From positions 6,200,001-6,264,000 of the forward strand of contig NZ_JAMZDZ010000001.1 of assembly GCF_024172085.1 (NCBI RefSeq): a stretch of DNA of 64,000 bases, written 5' to 3'. Positions within the stretch are counted from its first letter, which is position 1; the number at the start of each line of letters is the position of its first letter. The position numbers were made by a program, and so were the translations under genes. The notes under the pieces are model-generated. The model saw only the letters and a list, made by a program, of their open reading frames with translations. It ran no database searches and was not told the DNA's origin. The DNA comes from Hamadaea flava (lineage in GTDB: Bacteria; Actinomycetota; Actinomycetes; Mycobacteriales; Micromonosporaceae). Shown in pieces: positions 1 through 7,856 of the stretch.

Positions 1-219
1 CTCCTCGCTGGACGGCATCAGGTGGGCGTATCGCCGGAGCGTGAAGGCAGGGTCGGAGTGTTGGTGAACACTCACGCCTACGGCTTCCCCGCCGCACACT
101 GCCCGACATTCGACCTGCGCCACCTGTCAGGCGGCGAGCTGTTCAACACGTACGCCGACTCGTTCGACCGTGTGTGGTCCAGTGGCAAGCCCATCTGGGG
201 CGGCCTCGTGGCAGGCTAG
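1..219 (+). CDS. C-terminal fragment of an XRE-type regulator with a DUF5919-like domain (partial)
   Basis: The frame is open from base 1 to the TAG at 217-219, so the gene begins outside the window. The visible 72 residues contain NTHAYGFPAAHCPTFDLR and GGELFNTYADSFDRVW, which resemble the C-terminal ligand or sensor part of actinobacterial helix-turn-helix proteins with a DUF5919 domain. The NUDIX gene starts five bases after the stop, so the two are probably one transcript: a regulator followed by a nucleotide hydrolase. The DNA-binding end is not visible, so the regulator call rests on family resemblance only. Confidence 0.6.
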   Translation, partial: LLAGRHQVGVSPEREGRVGVLVNTHAYGFPAAHCPTFDLRHLSGGELFNTYADSFDRVWSSGKPIWGGLVAG

Positions 220-223
220 GGGA

Positions 224-694
224 GTGGCACGTATCGAACATTTCCACGACCCTCAAGCCTCGAAGCCGAACACGATTGTCTCCGCCGTCACCGTTCACGT
301 TGTGGACGAGCACGGGCGCATCTTGCTCATCCAGCGAACCGACAATGGCCTCTGGGCGCTTCCGGGTGGAGCGCAGGAGTTCGGCGAGTACATCGCCGAG
401 ACTGCGGTCCGTGAGACGCTCGAAGAGACTGGCGTGACGGTGCGCGTGACCGACATCGTGGGCGTCTATACCAACCCGAACCACGTTGTGGAGTTCAGTG
501 ATGGCGAGGTCCGCCAGCAGTTCTCGATCTGTTTCCGTGGTGAGTACGTCTCCGGCGAGCCGACCACAAGCGAGGAGTCATCGCGCGTCAGGTGGGTGCC
601 GCACGCAGAACTGGACTCGCTTGACATCCACCCCTCGATGAGGCTGCGCATCGATCACGGCTACGAGGACCGGACGAAGCCCTATATCGGCTGA
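224..694 (+). CDS. NUDIX hydrolase
   Basis: About 156 residues. The Nudix box is clear: GG-x5-E-x7-RETLEETG, about residues 50-70, with the glutamates that bind Mg2+ in this family. Such enzymes cleave nucleoside diphosphates linked to another group; the substrate cannot be read from sequence. The GTG at 224 is preferred because it directly follows the stop of the upstream regulator and sits behind an AGGGGA stretch. A more upstream GTG at 170 lies inside the regulator gene. A second NUDIX gene behind a regulator occurs at 29000, so the regulator-NUDIX pairing appears twice in this window. Confidence 0.88.
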   Translation: MARIEHFHDPQASKPNTIVSAVTVHVVDEHGRILLIQRTDNGLWALPGGAQEFGEYIAETAVRETLEETGVTVRVTDIVGVYTNPNHVVEFSDGEVRQQFSICFRGEYVSGEPTTSEESSRVRWVPHAELDSLDIHPSMRLRIDHGYEDRTKPYIG

Positions 695-1188
695 GCGGCC
701 CGCTCCACGCGGTCGATCGCGGCCAGCAGAGTCGGCCGAGCCCGCACCCAGAATCGGGTTACGAGGTGATCGGGGCCGTAGCGTTCGCCGATCTCGTCCA
801 GCCGTGTAGTCACGTCGATCGGAGCGCCGTCGGGCGTAGTGGTCATGTCGGCGTACCACAGCGCGTCAGCAGTGATGGAGTGCTCCTGCTCGAACTCCGC
901 GACCAGAGCCGCAGCGAGACCACGCTCCTCCGCCTCGAACAGCGCACAGGAGTGGTACGCCACCAGCGCGGCGAGACGGGGAGACTGGCCCTGTTGGAGG
1001 AGCCACCGAGCGCCGTCAAGCGAGTGAAAGCCAGTGTGCGCGATGTCCGGCGCGTACCCGATGTCATGCAGCCAGGCAGCAGCGACGAGCAAGTCGCGGT
1101 CCTTCTCCGGGACCACCCGGGCGATCTCGCGGGCTTTTGCCGCTACGCCCTGTACATGTTGCCAACGCCTGGGTAGGGAGGCCGCCAA
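682..1188 (-). CDS. HD-domain protein (putative phosphohydrolase)
   Basis: 168 residues, convergent with the NUDIX gene and overlapping its last 13 bases. The motif WLHDIGYAPDI (about residues 39-49) with a following H-x-DGARWL and YHS fits the metal-binding HD superfamily, whose members usually hydrolyse phosphomonoesters or phosphodiesters of nucleotides. The likely start is the TTG at 1188, because an in-frame TAG lies just upstream and leaves almost no room for an earlier start. The N-terminus begins abruptly at the PRRWQHV helix. Neighbouring NUDIX and HD genes suggest nucleotide-pool or signal turnover, which is an inference. Confidence 0.8.
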   Translation of the reverse strand: MAASLPRRWQHVQGVAAKAREIARVVPEKDRDLLVAAAWLHDIGYAPDIAHTGFHSLDGARWLLQQGQSPRLAALVAYHSCALFEAEERGLAAALVAEFEQEHSITADALWYADMTTTPDGAPIDVTTRLDEIGERYGPDHLVTRFWVRARPTLLAAIDRVERAAQPI

Positions 1189-1348
1189 CTCCTACGCAGC
1201 ATGTCCCGACGTCCATTCGACCAGTTCAGGCACGCTGGGGAGCCTATACACGGCCCAGATCTCCCGCTACGGACGGCTATGGAGCCCAAGTCGTCCCAAG
1301 TCGTCCGCGCAGACACTGGGCGACCGTGCCGCTCCGGCTAGACGATCA

Positions 1349-1612
1349 TCAGGATTGTTCCGTTTGTTCTTGGTTCTGGTCCAGCATCACCCCTAGGAGA
1401 GCGTGCGGCAGGCGCTTGCGGGCTCCAAGGATTTCCAGGCCAAGAACATGGCCCTCGGTGTCGAGATCCAGGTTGAACATGCCGTCTTTGATGTCGAACG
1501 GTATGACGCGTTCTGCCGCTGCGGGCGGGACCGGGTGTTCCAGATAGATGTACGCCGCATCTGCGTCGGAGTCGTAGGTGCAGAGCAGCGAGACGCGCGC
1601 CTTGATGTACAT
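1349..1612 (-). CDS. DUF2283 family protein
   Basis: 87 residues from the ATG at 1612 (MYIKARVSLL...). The segment YDSDADAAYIYL followed by a hydrophobic strand, FDIKDGMFNLDLD and GHVLGLEIL is the hallmark of DUF2283, a small beta-rich family of unknown function often found in islands and beside toxin-antitoxin genes. The frame continues upstream to 1684, but that extension (MAVPGADRTLAGHQ...) does not look like the family. No strong ribosome binding site precedes the ATG, so the start is moderately certain. Confidence 0.75.
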   Translation of the reverse strand: MYIKARVSLLCTYDSDADAAYIYLEHPVPPAAAERVIPFDIKDGMFNLDLDTEGHVLGLEILGARKRLPHALLGVMLDQNQEQTEQS

Positions 1613-1977
1613 GGACACCAGGCTGGCATAGGACGGGTGCCGTTGGTGCCCCGCGAGGGTGCGGTCTGCGCCGGGGACAGCCACGGGCGGGTGCCTGTGA
1701 GAACTTTCTTTACGTCTTCAAGGCGGCCCTCCGGGCCGCATGCGCCGTCGCCGAAGGGGGCCGGGCCAACGGCCCGCCGCTCGCCGGGAACGGACCTACG
1801 GCCTGGCGGCCTCGGCCCGCCCGGCGGCGGTGTTAGCCCCCGCGACGGCGCAACGCAGGACAGGGCCGACAATCGCGGAGGCAATCGACGCCAAGGCTGA
1901 CGAGCCATAGACCAGAGCGACGGCGTCATCCAGCTCAACCGCGATCGTGGGGTGGACCGAATCGGCCGGCAAGAGCG
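1613..1977. other. Intergenic stretch, GC-rich, no convincing gene
   Basis: Between the DUF2283 gene and the nested palindrome lies very GC-rich DNA with several short GGCC-containing inverted repeats (about 1728-1850). On the minus strand the part from about 1985 down to 1800 reads open for some 60 codons (ending ...VAGANTAAGRAEAARP) without a credible start. This could be a decayed coding fragment. Nothing else is supportable. Confidence 0.3.
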
Positions 1978-2161
1978 TGCCTCCGGCGGGAGCGCTCGGG
2001 CTCCAGGATGGCTGAGCACCATCCCGTCACCGACGACCCAGGCGGAGCCGACCCGGAACCTGCCCTCCTGGTCAAGGTCGTTCGGCAAGTGTGGCGCTCC
2101 ACCTTGACCAGGAGGGCAGAACCCGGGTCCACCAGTGTGTGGGTGACGGCGACGGGATGGC
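1978..2161. repeat. Nested palindromic element, copy A
   Basis: The parts in order are: a 35-bp block at 1978-2012 that matches 33 of 35 bases with copy B; an outer left arm (CCATCCCGT...GACCCA, 2019-2041); an inner left arm at 2060-2078; a 22-nt loop at 2079-2100; a perfect 19-bp inner right arm at 2101-2119; and an outer right arm (TGGGTGACGG...GGGATGG, to 2161) that is the approximate inverse of the outer left arm. The loop starts CGTTC and ends GCTCC, as in copy B. It lies just upstream of a small membrane-protein gene. This could be a non-autonomous mobile element, a recombination site or a structured regulatory element. Confidence 0.7.
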
Positions 2162-2220
2162 CGTAGATGCCAGCTCGCGCCGGTTAAGGTTTGTTCAGGT
2201 TCCGCCATGCTCGAACGGGA

Positions 2221-2718
2221 GTGACGTCGTTGAAGGCTGAAACGCTCGCATCGATCGTCGTTGCGCTGCCGTCATTTCTGACGGCTGTCCTGTCGGCGAA
2301 GGTGGCAGCTTCTCGCCGAAGCCAAGCAGACCAGATGCTCCGGACACTCAAGGAGGAGACAGAGCTGGCGGATGCATTGCCCGAGGGGAGCGTGGCTCAG
2401 CAGGTGTTACGCCAACATGCAGACTTCGCGGCTCCGCTTTACGTCAGAATGCGGGTTGCAGACGCGCTGATCAAGGTCGACAAGACCGGAATCATTCTCG
2501 GAATCATCTTGATCACGATCGGCGCTGGCCTTGCCTGGTTTCTCATCGCGAAAGGCGGTTGGCTACTGTGGTTGACCCCGGTGCCGCTGGCGTTCCTCCT
2601 TTTCGGCATCGTGGGCTTCTTCTACGAATTGTCCGGCGGTAAGCATGGTGACAAGATCCGGAAGGAACTTGCTGGCGAGAGCCCCGGCGGCACCGAGCCA
2701 ACCGGATCCCCCGCCTAG
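2221..2718 (+). CDS. Small membrane protein with two C-terminal transmembrane helices
   Basis: 165 residues from the GTG at 2221; a TTG at 2191 would add ten. An N-terminal hydrophobic stretch is followed by a charged helical region (about residues 25-65). Then come two strong membrane helices, IILGIILITIGAGLAWFLI and WLLWLTPVPLAFLLFGIVG, and a polar tail ending GGTEPTGSPA. No family is recognised. The gene lies between palindrome copy A and half copy C, which have the same orientation, so it looks like a cassette bracketed by repeats. Function unknown. Confidence 0.65.
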   Translation: MTSLKAETLASIVVALPSFLTAVLSAKVAASRRSQADQMLRTLKEETELADALPEGSVAQQVLRQHADFAAPLYVRMRVADALIKVDKTGIILGIILITIGAGLAWFLIAKGGWLLWLTPVPLAFLLFGIVGFFYELSGGKHGDKIRKELAGESPGGTEPTGSPA

Positions 2719-2783
2719 ACGGAAGCCCTACCGGCACGGCAGCTCGGCTAGTCGCGGCAACGAATCCGCCAGCCCGACGCTCG

Positions 2784-2842
2784 ACCTTGACGGGGCGGTG
2801 GGACCTGTGTCCGCGTTGTGGGTCGACGGCCAACGGGATGGC
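2784..2842. repeat. Nested palindromic element, half copy C
   Basis: This segment has the right half only: ACCTTGAC of the inner right arm at 2784-2791, then the outer right arm TTGTGGGTCGACGG...ACGGGATGGC ending at 2842. It closely matches the same parts of copies A and B. The matching left arm is absent; upstream is the end of the membrane-protein gene. The half copy is in the same orientation as copy A. Confidence 0.55.
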
Positions 2843-2851
2843 ACCGTGGAG

Positions 2852-3322
2852 TCAAGCGGGAGTTGACGATCGCCCTGACGGAAGTGGCCAGAACTTGGGC
2901 GGGGCAGTCGACGGGTCCGTAACTTCCAGTCGACTTCCTGGCGTCGGGTCGATTCCTTTGAGTTTGATCAAGCGCTGTGAGGGTGCCGTAGCAAGCACGT
3001 CCAGCGCGATCGGCAGACCAGCGCAGACCGATCCGATGGCGACACCGAGCCCTTGGAGGCCGTTGATCTTATGGCTGTACTGGATGCGGTGTAGGCCCGA
3101 TCTGGCGATCGCTTCCACTTCTAGCTGACGGCTCAACTGTCTGGAATCGTTCGTCAGGATGGCATGGAAACCCTCTTGAGCGGCTCGATCGTAGAGGTCC
3201 AAATCGCCGGTTCCAGACCAGCCTGCCAGGTCGATCACGTGTGCGATCTCATGATGAGTAACGAAGGTGATGATGGCCCGGTGGAGCGGTCGTGCCACGT
3301 TCTCATCAAGTAGGACCCTCAA
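2852..3322 (-). CDS. PIN-like toxin, VapC45-type
   Basis: 156 residues. The N-terminus MRVLLDENVARPL, the central HVIDLAGWSGTGDLDLYDRA, and ILTNDSRQL supply the spaced acidic residues of PIN-like RNases of the VapC45/Mut7-C group (D6, E7, a central D/D pair, then a late D). Such toxins cut RNA when freed from their antitoxin. The gene overlaps the upstream antitoxin gene by four bases (ATGA), the usual sign of translational coupling in toxin-antitoxin operons. The last 30 or so residues after KLKGIDPTPGS look like a read-through tail and may not be part of the fold. Confidence 0.75.
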   Translation of the reverse strand: MRVLLDENVARPLHRAIITFVTHHEIAHVIDLAGWSGTGDLDLYDRAAQEGFHAILTNDSRQLSRQLEVEAIARSGLHRIQYSHKINGLQGLGVAIGSVCAGLPIALDVLATAPSQRLIKLKGIDPTPGSRLEVTDPSTAPPKFWPLPSGRSSTPA

Positions 3323-3957
3323 GCCGCTTCACGCACCGGCTGGTAGGAGTCGACGTAGTTGGCGAAGTCCGCAGCGTCCAAGGCTGCTTCTCGCGAGACG
3401 CCCGCGTAGAAGTCGTCGATCCTCTCCGGCGCGATTCCGTCACGCACGAGCGCAGCCACCTCTGCAGAGGGGATGCGAGTACCCGCGATCACAGGTTCCC
3501 CACCGCGAACCCCCGGCACTACGCGTACGTGGTCCCTGGGCTCGAAGAGGTCCGGGATGCTCCGTCCGTTTCGATAGAAGGGGCGCAGTACATCGACCAT
3601 TTCGGCGATGACCGTGTGGCCCCTCCGCTTGACGAGGTCCACCGCCTGATCTGGCGCAACTAGATAGATCGTGCTGCCGTCCGAAACAAGCTGGTACTCG
3701 GACAGGTGCTGCCGCTCGCCGAGGTCCACTCGGAGCGTATCGAGGGCCTTCCGAATCTTCTGAAGTGAAGCGTCGTTCCGAAGCTTCACACAGGTGCGCA
3801 GAGCGACGATGTCCCGGAAGGAGTACAAGATCGGCTTGTCTGGCGACAGCTCCGGCCGGAGGATGGGCTCGCCCTTGGGCGGAGGCTTACGCCAGTGAGC
3901 GAGCTGCGCCATCGTTGCCCCAGACAGGGCGGCAGCCATCTTTGGCTCGTAGCTCAT
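3319..3957 (-). CDS. VapB45-type antitoxin with MerR-like N-terminus and DUF433 domain
   Basis: 212 residues. The N-terminal 100 residues (SYEPKMAAALSGATMAQLAHW, then YSFRDIVALRTCVKLR) resemble a MerR-like winged helix that binds DNA. The C-terminal 80 residues (EPVIAGTRIPSAEVAALVRDGIAPERIDDFY) are a DUF433 domain. This order is that of mycobacterial VapB45 (Rv2018), which pairs with a PIN-like toxin. The start ATG at 3957 is preceded by a strong GAGGGGAAGGGGG. The antitoxin probably represses its own promoter. Confidence 0.78.
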   Translation of the reverse strand: MSYEPKMAAALSGATMAQLAHWRKPPPKGEPILRPELSPDKPILYSFRDIVALRTCVKLRNDASLQKIRKALDTLRVDLGERQHLSEYQLVSDGSTIYLVAPDQAVDLVKRRGHTVIAEMVDVLRPFYRNGRSIPDLFEPRDHVRVVPGVRGGEPVIAGTRIPSAEVAALVRDGIAPERIDDFYAGVSREAALDAADFANYVDSYQPVREAA

Positions 3958-4436
3958 AACGTTGCACCCCCTTCCCCTCTGATACAGACGATCGCATATG
4001 GCGGCCGTGGCGTGCAGTCCGCCGACCGGTCAGAGCCGTTTATTGCTGTCTTGTTTCTATTAACACTAAAGCTCTGGAAAGTGTCACGTTGCCCGTTCTG
4101 ATCATGGCGCTCCGCGCGTATCGCCCTGGAGTACATCGGGCGCACATGAGGCTGTGAACGTCGGCAAGACACCATGATCAGAGGCAAGGCCGGATGCACC
4201 CCAGCGAGCGCGCCCGAACTTGTGTGCTGGTCGTATGCCGAAGACCCAGTTCCGCTTCGACCGTATTGGCCGTGGCACCGTGCTGGGCCGTCTCTGGGCC
4301 GTCTGGGCCGCCACCGGGCCGCCACCGGGCCGCCACCGGGCCGCCAAAAGGCGACCAACGACGACCAACGAGAACCAAGAATGCCGTGAATACGCCCAGC
4401 TCAGAACGCTGGAAACCGACTTGATCAGGAGGGCGA
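3958..4436. other. Intergenic region between vapB45-like gene and rnpB
   Basis: No convincing gene. It holds the promoter of the toxin-antitoxin pair (minus strand, directly above 3957), an 11-bp inverted repeat TCTGATCATGG / CCATGATCAGA at 4097-4107 and 4172-4182, and the short tandem repeat at 4305-4345. The 3' flank of rnpB lies at the right end. Open frames here run into the RNase P RNA gene and are not believed. Confidence 0.5.
4305..4345. repeat. 11-bp tandem repeat
   Basis: The unit GGGCCGCCACC occurs three times exactly, then a partial GGGCCGCC. It is preceded by degenerate GGGCCGTCT units. It lies downstream of the rnpB 3' end. Probably a slippage repeat. Confidence 0.75.
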
Positions 4437-4837
<401 letters not shown>

Positions 4838-4997
4838 TCGTACTGACAAGGATACTGATCAGGCTCGCGCGGAGTCGATCAGGGACCTGTGGACACGACA
4901 CACCGGTGGATCACGACGGTAAGTTCATGATCGCGCGGACAGTGAGCGCGGAGAGTGAGCGGGTAGGGGAGTGAGCGGGGGGCCTGGGGAGGCGTAG

Positions 4998-5759
4998 GTG
5001 CAGGCGCATCAGGTTGTGGTGTTGCTGGCGGCCGGGTTCGGCGCGGGTGCGGTCAATGCCGCGGCGGGCGGTGGTTCGCTCATCAGTTTCCCGGCGCTGA
5101 TCGCGACCGGTTTGCCGCCGAAAATCGCGAACGTCACGAATTCGGTGGCGGTCTGTCCGGGCTATCTCGCGAGCGTCGCGGGGAGCTGGCGGGATGTCGG
5201 CGGGGAACGGCGTACGTTGGTGCGCCTGCTCCCGACGATCGCGCTCGGCACGGCCACCGGCTGCGCGCTGCTGCTCGTCACGTCGGCGGAGGCGTTCGAG
5301 CGGGTGGTTCCGTTTCTGGTGCTCGCGGCGGCCGCGGTGCTTGCGTTCCAGGATCGGCTCAAGGCCCTGGTGGGTCATCCCCATCAGATGAGTACGCGAA
5401 AACGAGCGTTCGCCCTCCACGGGCTGGTCGGGCTCGGCTGTGTGTACGGCGGGTACTTCGGGGCGGCGCTCGGCGTGATGCTGGTGGCGGTGTTGGGGCT
5501 GCTCGTCTCCGGGTCGCTGCGGCAGATCACCGCGATGAAGAACGTGGTCTCCGCCGCCGAGGGGCTCGTGACGATCGCGTACTTCGCGGTCTTCGCGGAT
5601 GTCGAGTGGACCGCGGTCGCCCTGCTCGCCCCGGCGACGATCGCGGGCGGGTACGCCGGTGCGCGGATCGCCCGCCGGATCCCGCAGCGGATTCTGCGCG
5701 CGGGCATCGTGGCGTACGCCGTTCTCATCGCGGTCGTGTTGTTCGTGCGCGCCTTCTGA
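4998..5759 (+). CDS. TauE/SafE family membrane transporter
   Basis: 253 residues, start GTG at 4998. The first helix contains AAGFGAGAVNAAAGGGSLISFPAL, the signature repeat of the TauE/SafE (sulfite exporter) family. A second such repeat follows mid-protein after GLGCVYGGYFGAALGVMLVA. About eight hydrophobic segments are visible. Family members export sulfite, sulfoacetate or similar anions; the substrate here is not known. The gene is followed after 42 bases by another membrane-protein gene in the same direction. Confidence 0.88.
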   Translation: MQAHQVVVLLAAGFGAGAVNAAAGGGSLISFPALIATGLPPKIANVTNSVAVCPGYLASVAGSWRDVGGERRTLVRLLPTIALGTATGCALLLVTSAEAFERVVPFLVLAAAAVLAFQDRLKALVGHPHQMSTRKRAFALHGLVGLGCVYGGYFGAALGVMLVAVLGLLVSGSLRQITAMKNVVSAAEGLVTIAYFAVFADVEWTAVALLAPATIAGGYAGARIARRIPQRILRAGIVAYAVLIAVVLFVRAF

Positions 5760-5801
5760 GGCCGCTGCGATCTACCATCGTCGAAGGAGAAGGGCGGTGC
5801 C

Positions 5802-6842
5802 ATGTCTACTTCGGCCTCCGATCGCGACCACCTGATCGCCGCTTCGTTGAGTCTCGTCGCCATCGCCGGCCTGCATCTGGACGGGTGGGCGCATGCGAAC
5901 CGCCCCGGTCTGGAGACCTTCTTCACGCCGTGGCACGCCGTGCTCTATTCCGGTTTCGTGCTCAGCGCGGCCTGGCTCATCCTGCTCGGGGTACGCCTCG
6001 GCGGTCGCTCCGCCGGCGCGGTGGCCTGGTGGAGTGCGCTGCCTAAGGCGTACAAGTCGGGGATCGTGGGGGTGGCGATCTTCGCGGCCGGCGGCGCGGG
6101 CGACATGCTGTGGCACACGCTTTTCGGCGTGGAGACGGGCGTGGACGCGCTGCTGAGTCCGACGCACCTGGTCCTGCTCGTGGGCGGAATGCTGGTGTTC
6201 TCGTCGCCGGCGGTGGCCGCGGCGCGCGACTTCACGGGGCGGTGGCCGGGTGTCGCCGCGATCGCCTTGTCCACCGCGTCGATCGCGGGGGCCGGCGCCT
6301 TCTTCCTGAGTTATCTGGAGGTGTTCCAGTGGCCGCGGGCGTCGCAGCTCTACGTCCCGAACGGGGCGAATGAGGGCAGCGCGGTGCTCGGGTTCGGCGG
6401 GTATCTCGCGAACACGGCCGCGATCGTCGTGGCGATTCTGCTGCTGCGCCGGTTCCTGGCGCGCCCGCCGCTCGGCGTGCTGACGGCGGTTACCGCGGTG
6501 GTGGCGATCGGCGGCGCGGCGTTCACCGAATTCGCCTATCCGGAGCCGATCGTGGGTGCGATCCTCGGCGCGGTGGCGGCCGACGTCGCGCTCGCCGTCC
6601 TGCCGTGGCCCTGGGACCGCTGGCTCGTGCTGGGCGCGCTCGCTCCGCTCGCGATCTGGAGCGGGCAGCTGATCGGCGTCGAGGTGGGCGTCGGCATCGG
6701 TTGGACCGTGGAACTGTGGGCCGGAGTCGTCGCGCTCTGTAGTCTCGCGGGGCTGAGTCTGGCGTTGCTCACCCGCCCGCGTGACGTTTCGACGGCGCGT
6801 CGGGACGAGCCTGTCACGACCGAGGCCACCCTCGTCGGGTGA
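5802..6842 (+). CDS. Multi-pass membrane protein with a duplicated histidine motif
   Basis: 346 residues with about ten hydrophobic helices. No characterised family is recognised. Two segments look like an internal repeat: D-G-W-A-H followed by GLETFFTPWHAVLYSG (about residues 26-50), and D-M-L-W-H followed by GVETGVDALLSPTHLVLL (about residues 103-130). Both keep Asp, His, Gly-x-Glu-Thr, Pro-x-His and a final Gly, which could form a paired metal or haem site in the membrane. The start ATG at 5802 has GAAGGAGAAGG upstream. A short GAGGCC/GGCCTC hairpin follows the stop. Confidence 0.7.
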   Translation: MSTSASDRDHLIAASLSLVAIAGLHLDGWAHANRPGLETFFTPWHAVLYSGFVLSAAWLILLGVRLGGRSAGAVAWWSALPKAYKSGIVGVAIFAAGGAGDMLWHTLFGVETGVDALLSPTHLVLLVGGMLVFSSPAVAAARDFTGRWPGVAAIALSTASIAGAGAFFLSYLEVFQWPRASQLYVPNGANEGSAVLGFGGYLANTAAIVVAILLLRRFLARPPLGVLTAVTAVVAIGGAAFTEFAYPEPIVGAILGAVAADVALAVLPWPWDRWLVLGALAPLAIWSGQLIGVEVGVGIGWTVELWAGVVALCSLAGLSLALLTRPRDVSTARRDEPVTTEATLVG

Positions 6843-7113
6843 GGCCTCTTTCGGCCTCCCTTGTCGACGGCCGAGGGCTGATTCCGTGCTGCCGCAGTGC
6901 TTTTCGCCGCGTACGCCGAATGGTGTGAGTGGTCATTCGACTGTCCGTCCATCATCGCCGGAGAAAAGAATTCTCCGATTTTTCGCTGAAATACGCACTC
7001 ATGGCCGAATTGCGATGCATAGTGACGTTGAGCAACAGCGGCAAAAGTGCCGAGGTTGCACAAACGTCCGCAGCGGGCGAAGGGCCTGTCGGACGCATCC
7101 GTAAGGAGGAGAG

Positions 7114-7770
7114 ATGGCCGAAGCTAGGAAGGCCACCCGACCGGCGGCGAAGAAGACCACCGCCAAGAAGACGGCGGCCAAGGCGCCGGCCGGCCGCGCC
7201 GCAGCGGTCAAGAAGTCCGCTGCGAAGAAGACCACCGCCGCCAAGAAGGCGACGGCGAAGAAGACGACCGCGGCCGCCGCGAAGAAGGCGACGGCGAAGA
7301 AGACCACCGCCAAGAAGACGGTGGCCGCGAAGAAGACCACGGCGAAGCGTGTGACCGCGGCCGTGAAGAAGTCGACGCGCCCGGCGGCGAAGAAGACGAC
7401 CGCCGCGAAGAAGGCGGCGGCTAAGAAGACCACGCGTCCGGCGGCGAAGAAGACGACGGCCGCGAAGAAGACCACTGCCGCCAAGAAGGCGACGGCGAAG
7501 AAGACGACCGCGGCGGCGAAGAAGACCACCGCGGCCAAGAAGACCACCGCCAAGCGGACCACGGCGGCGGCGAAGAAGACGACCGCGGCCAAGAAGGCCA
7601 CGGCGAAGAAGACGACGGCCGCGAAGAAGACCACGCGTCCGGCGGCGAAGAAGACGACCGCGGCGAAGAAGACGACGCGTCCGGCGGCCAAGAAGACCAC
7701 CCGTCCGGCGGCCAAGAAGACGGCGGCGAAGAAGACGACTGCGAAGCGGACGACCTCGCGTATGCGCTGA
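7114..7770 (+). CDS. Lys/Ala-rich histone H1-like protein
   Basis: 218 residues made almost entirely of Lys, Ala and Thr (repeating KKTTAAKK, with occasional RPAA), from ATG 7114 behind AAGGAGGAGA. This low-complexity basic composition resembles eukaryotic histone H1 tails and the C-terminal arms of actinobacterial HU proteins, which bind DNA or RNA and are often acetylated. There is no globular HU domain, so this is a stand-alone tail protein. The repetition invites length variation between strains. Confidence 0.8.
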   Translation: MAEARKATRPAAKKTTAKKTAAKAPAGRAAAVKKSAAKKTTAAKKATAKKTTAAAAKKATAKKTTAKKTVAAKKTTAKRVTAAVKKSTRPAAKKTTAAKKAAAKKTTRPAAKKTTAAKKTTAAKKATAKKTTAAAKKTTAAKKTTAKRTTAAAKKTTAAKKATAKKTTAAKKTTRPAAKKTTAAKKTTRPAAKKTTRPAAKKTAAKKTTAKRTTSRMR

Positions 7771-7777
7771 CGTCCGT

Positions 7778-7807
7778 CGGGCCGCCGGATGCACGGCCGG
7801 CGGCCCG
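7778..7807 (+). terminator. Hairpin after the H1-like gene
   Basis: CGGGCCGCCG and CGGCGGCCCG form a 10-bp stem with a short loop, just after the stop codon at 7770. No T-run follows, as is common in high-GC genomes. Confidence 0.6.
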
Positions 7808-7856
7808 AAGCATGTCTCGACCCGCGTCGGGTGCACGGCACTGGTAGGAATGTGCC

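Noticed and set aside
1393-2208. 271-codon minus-strand frame
   Set aside because: Runs through palindrome A and the DUF2283 gene in a different frame; Arg/Pro-rich and not family-like.
1-4436. Region 1-4436 as an island integrated at the rnpB 3' end
   Set aside because: No duplicated rnpB end or integrase could be found in the visible part, although the gene content is accessory-like.
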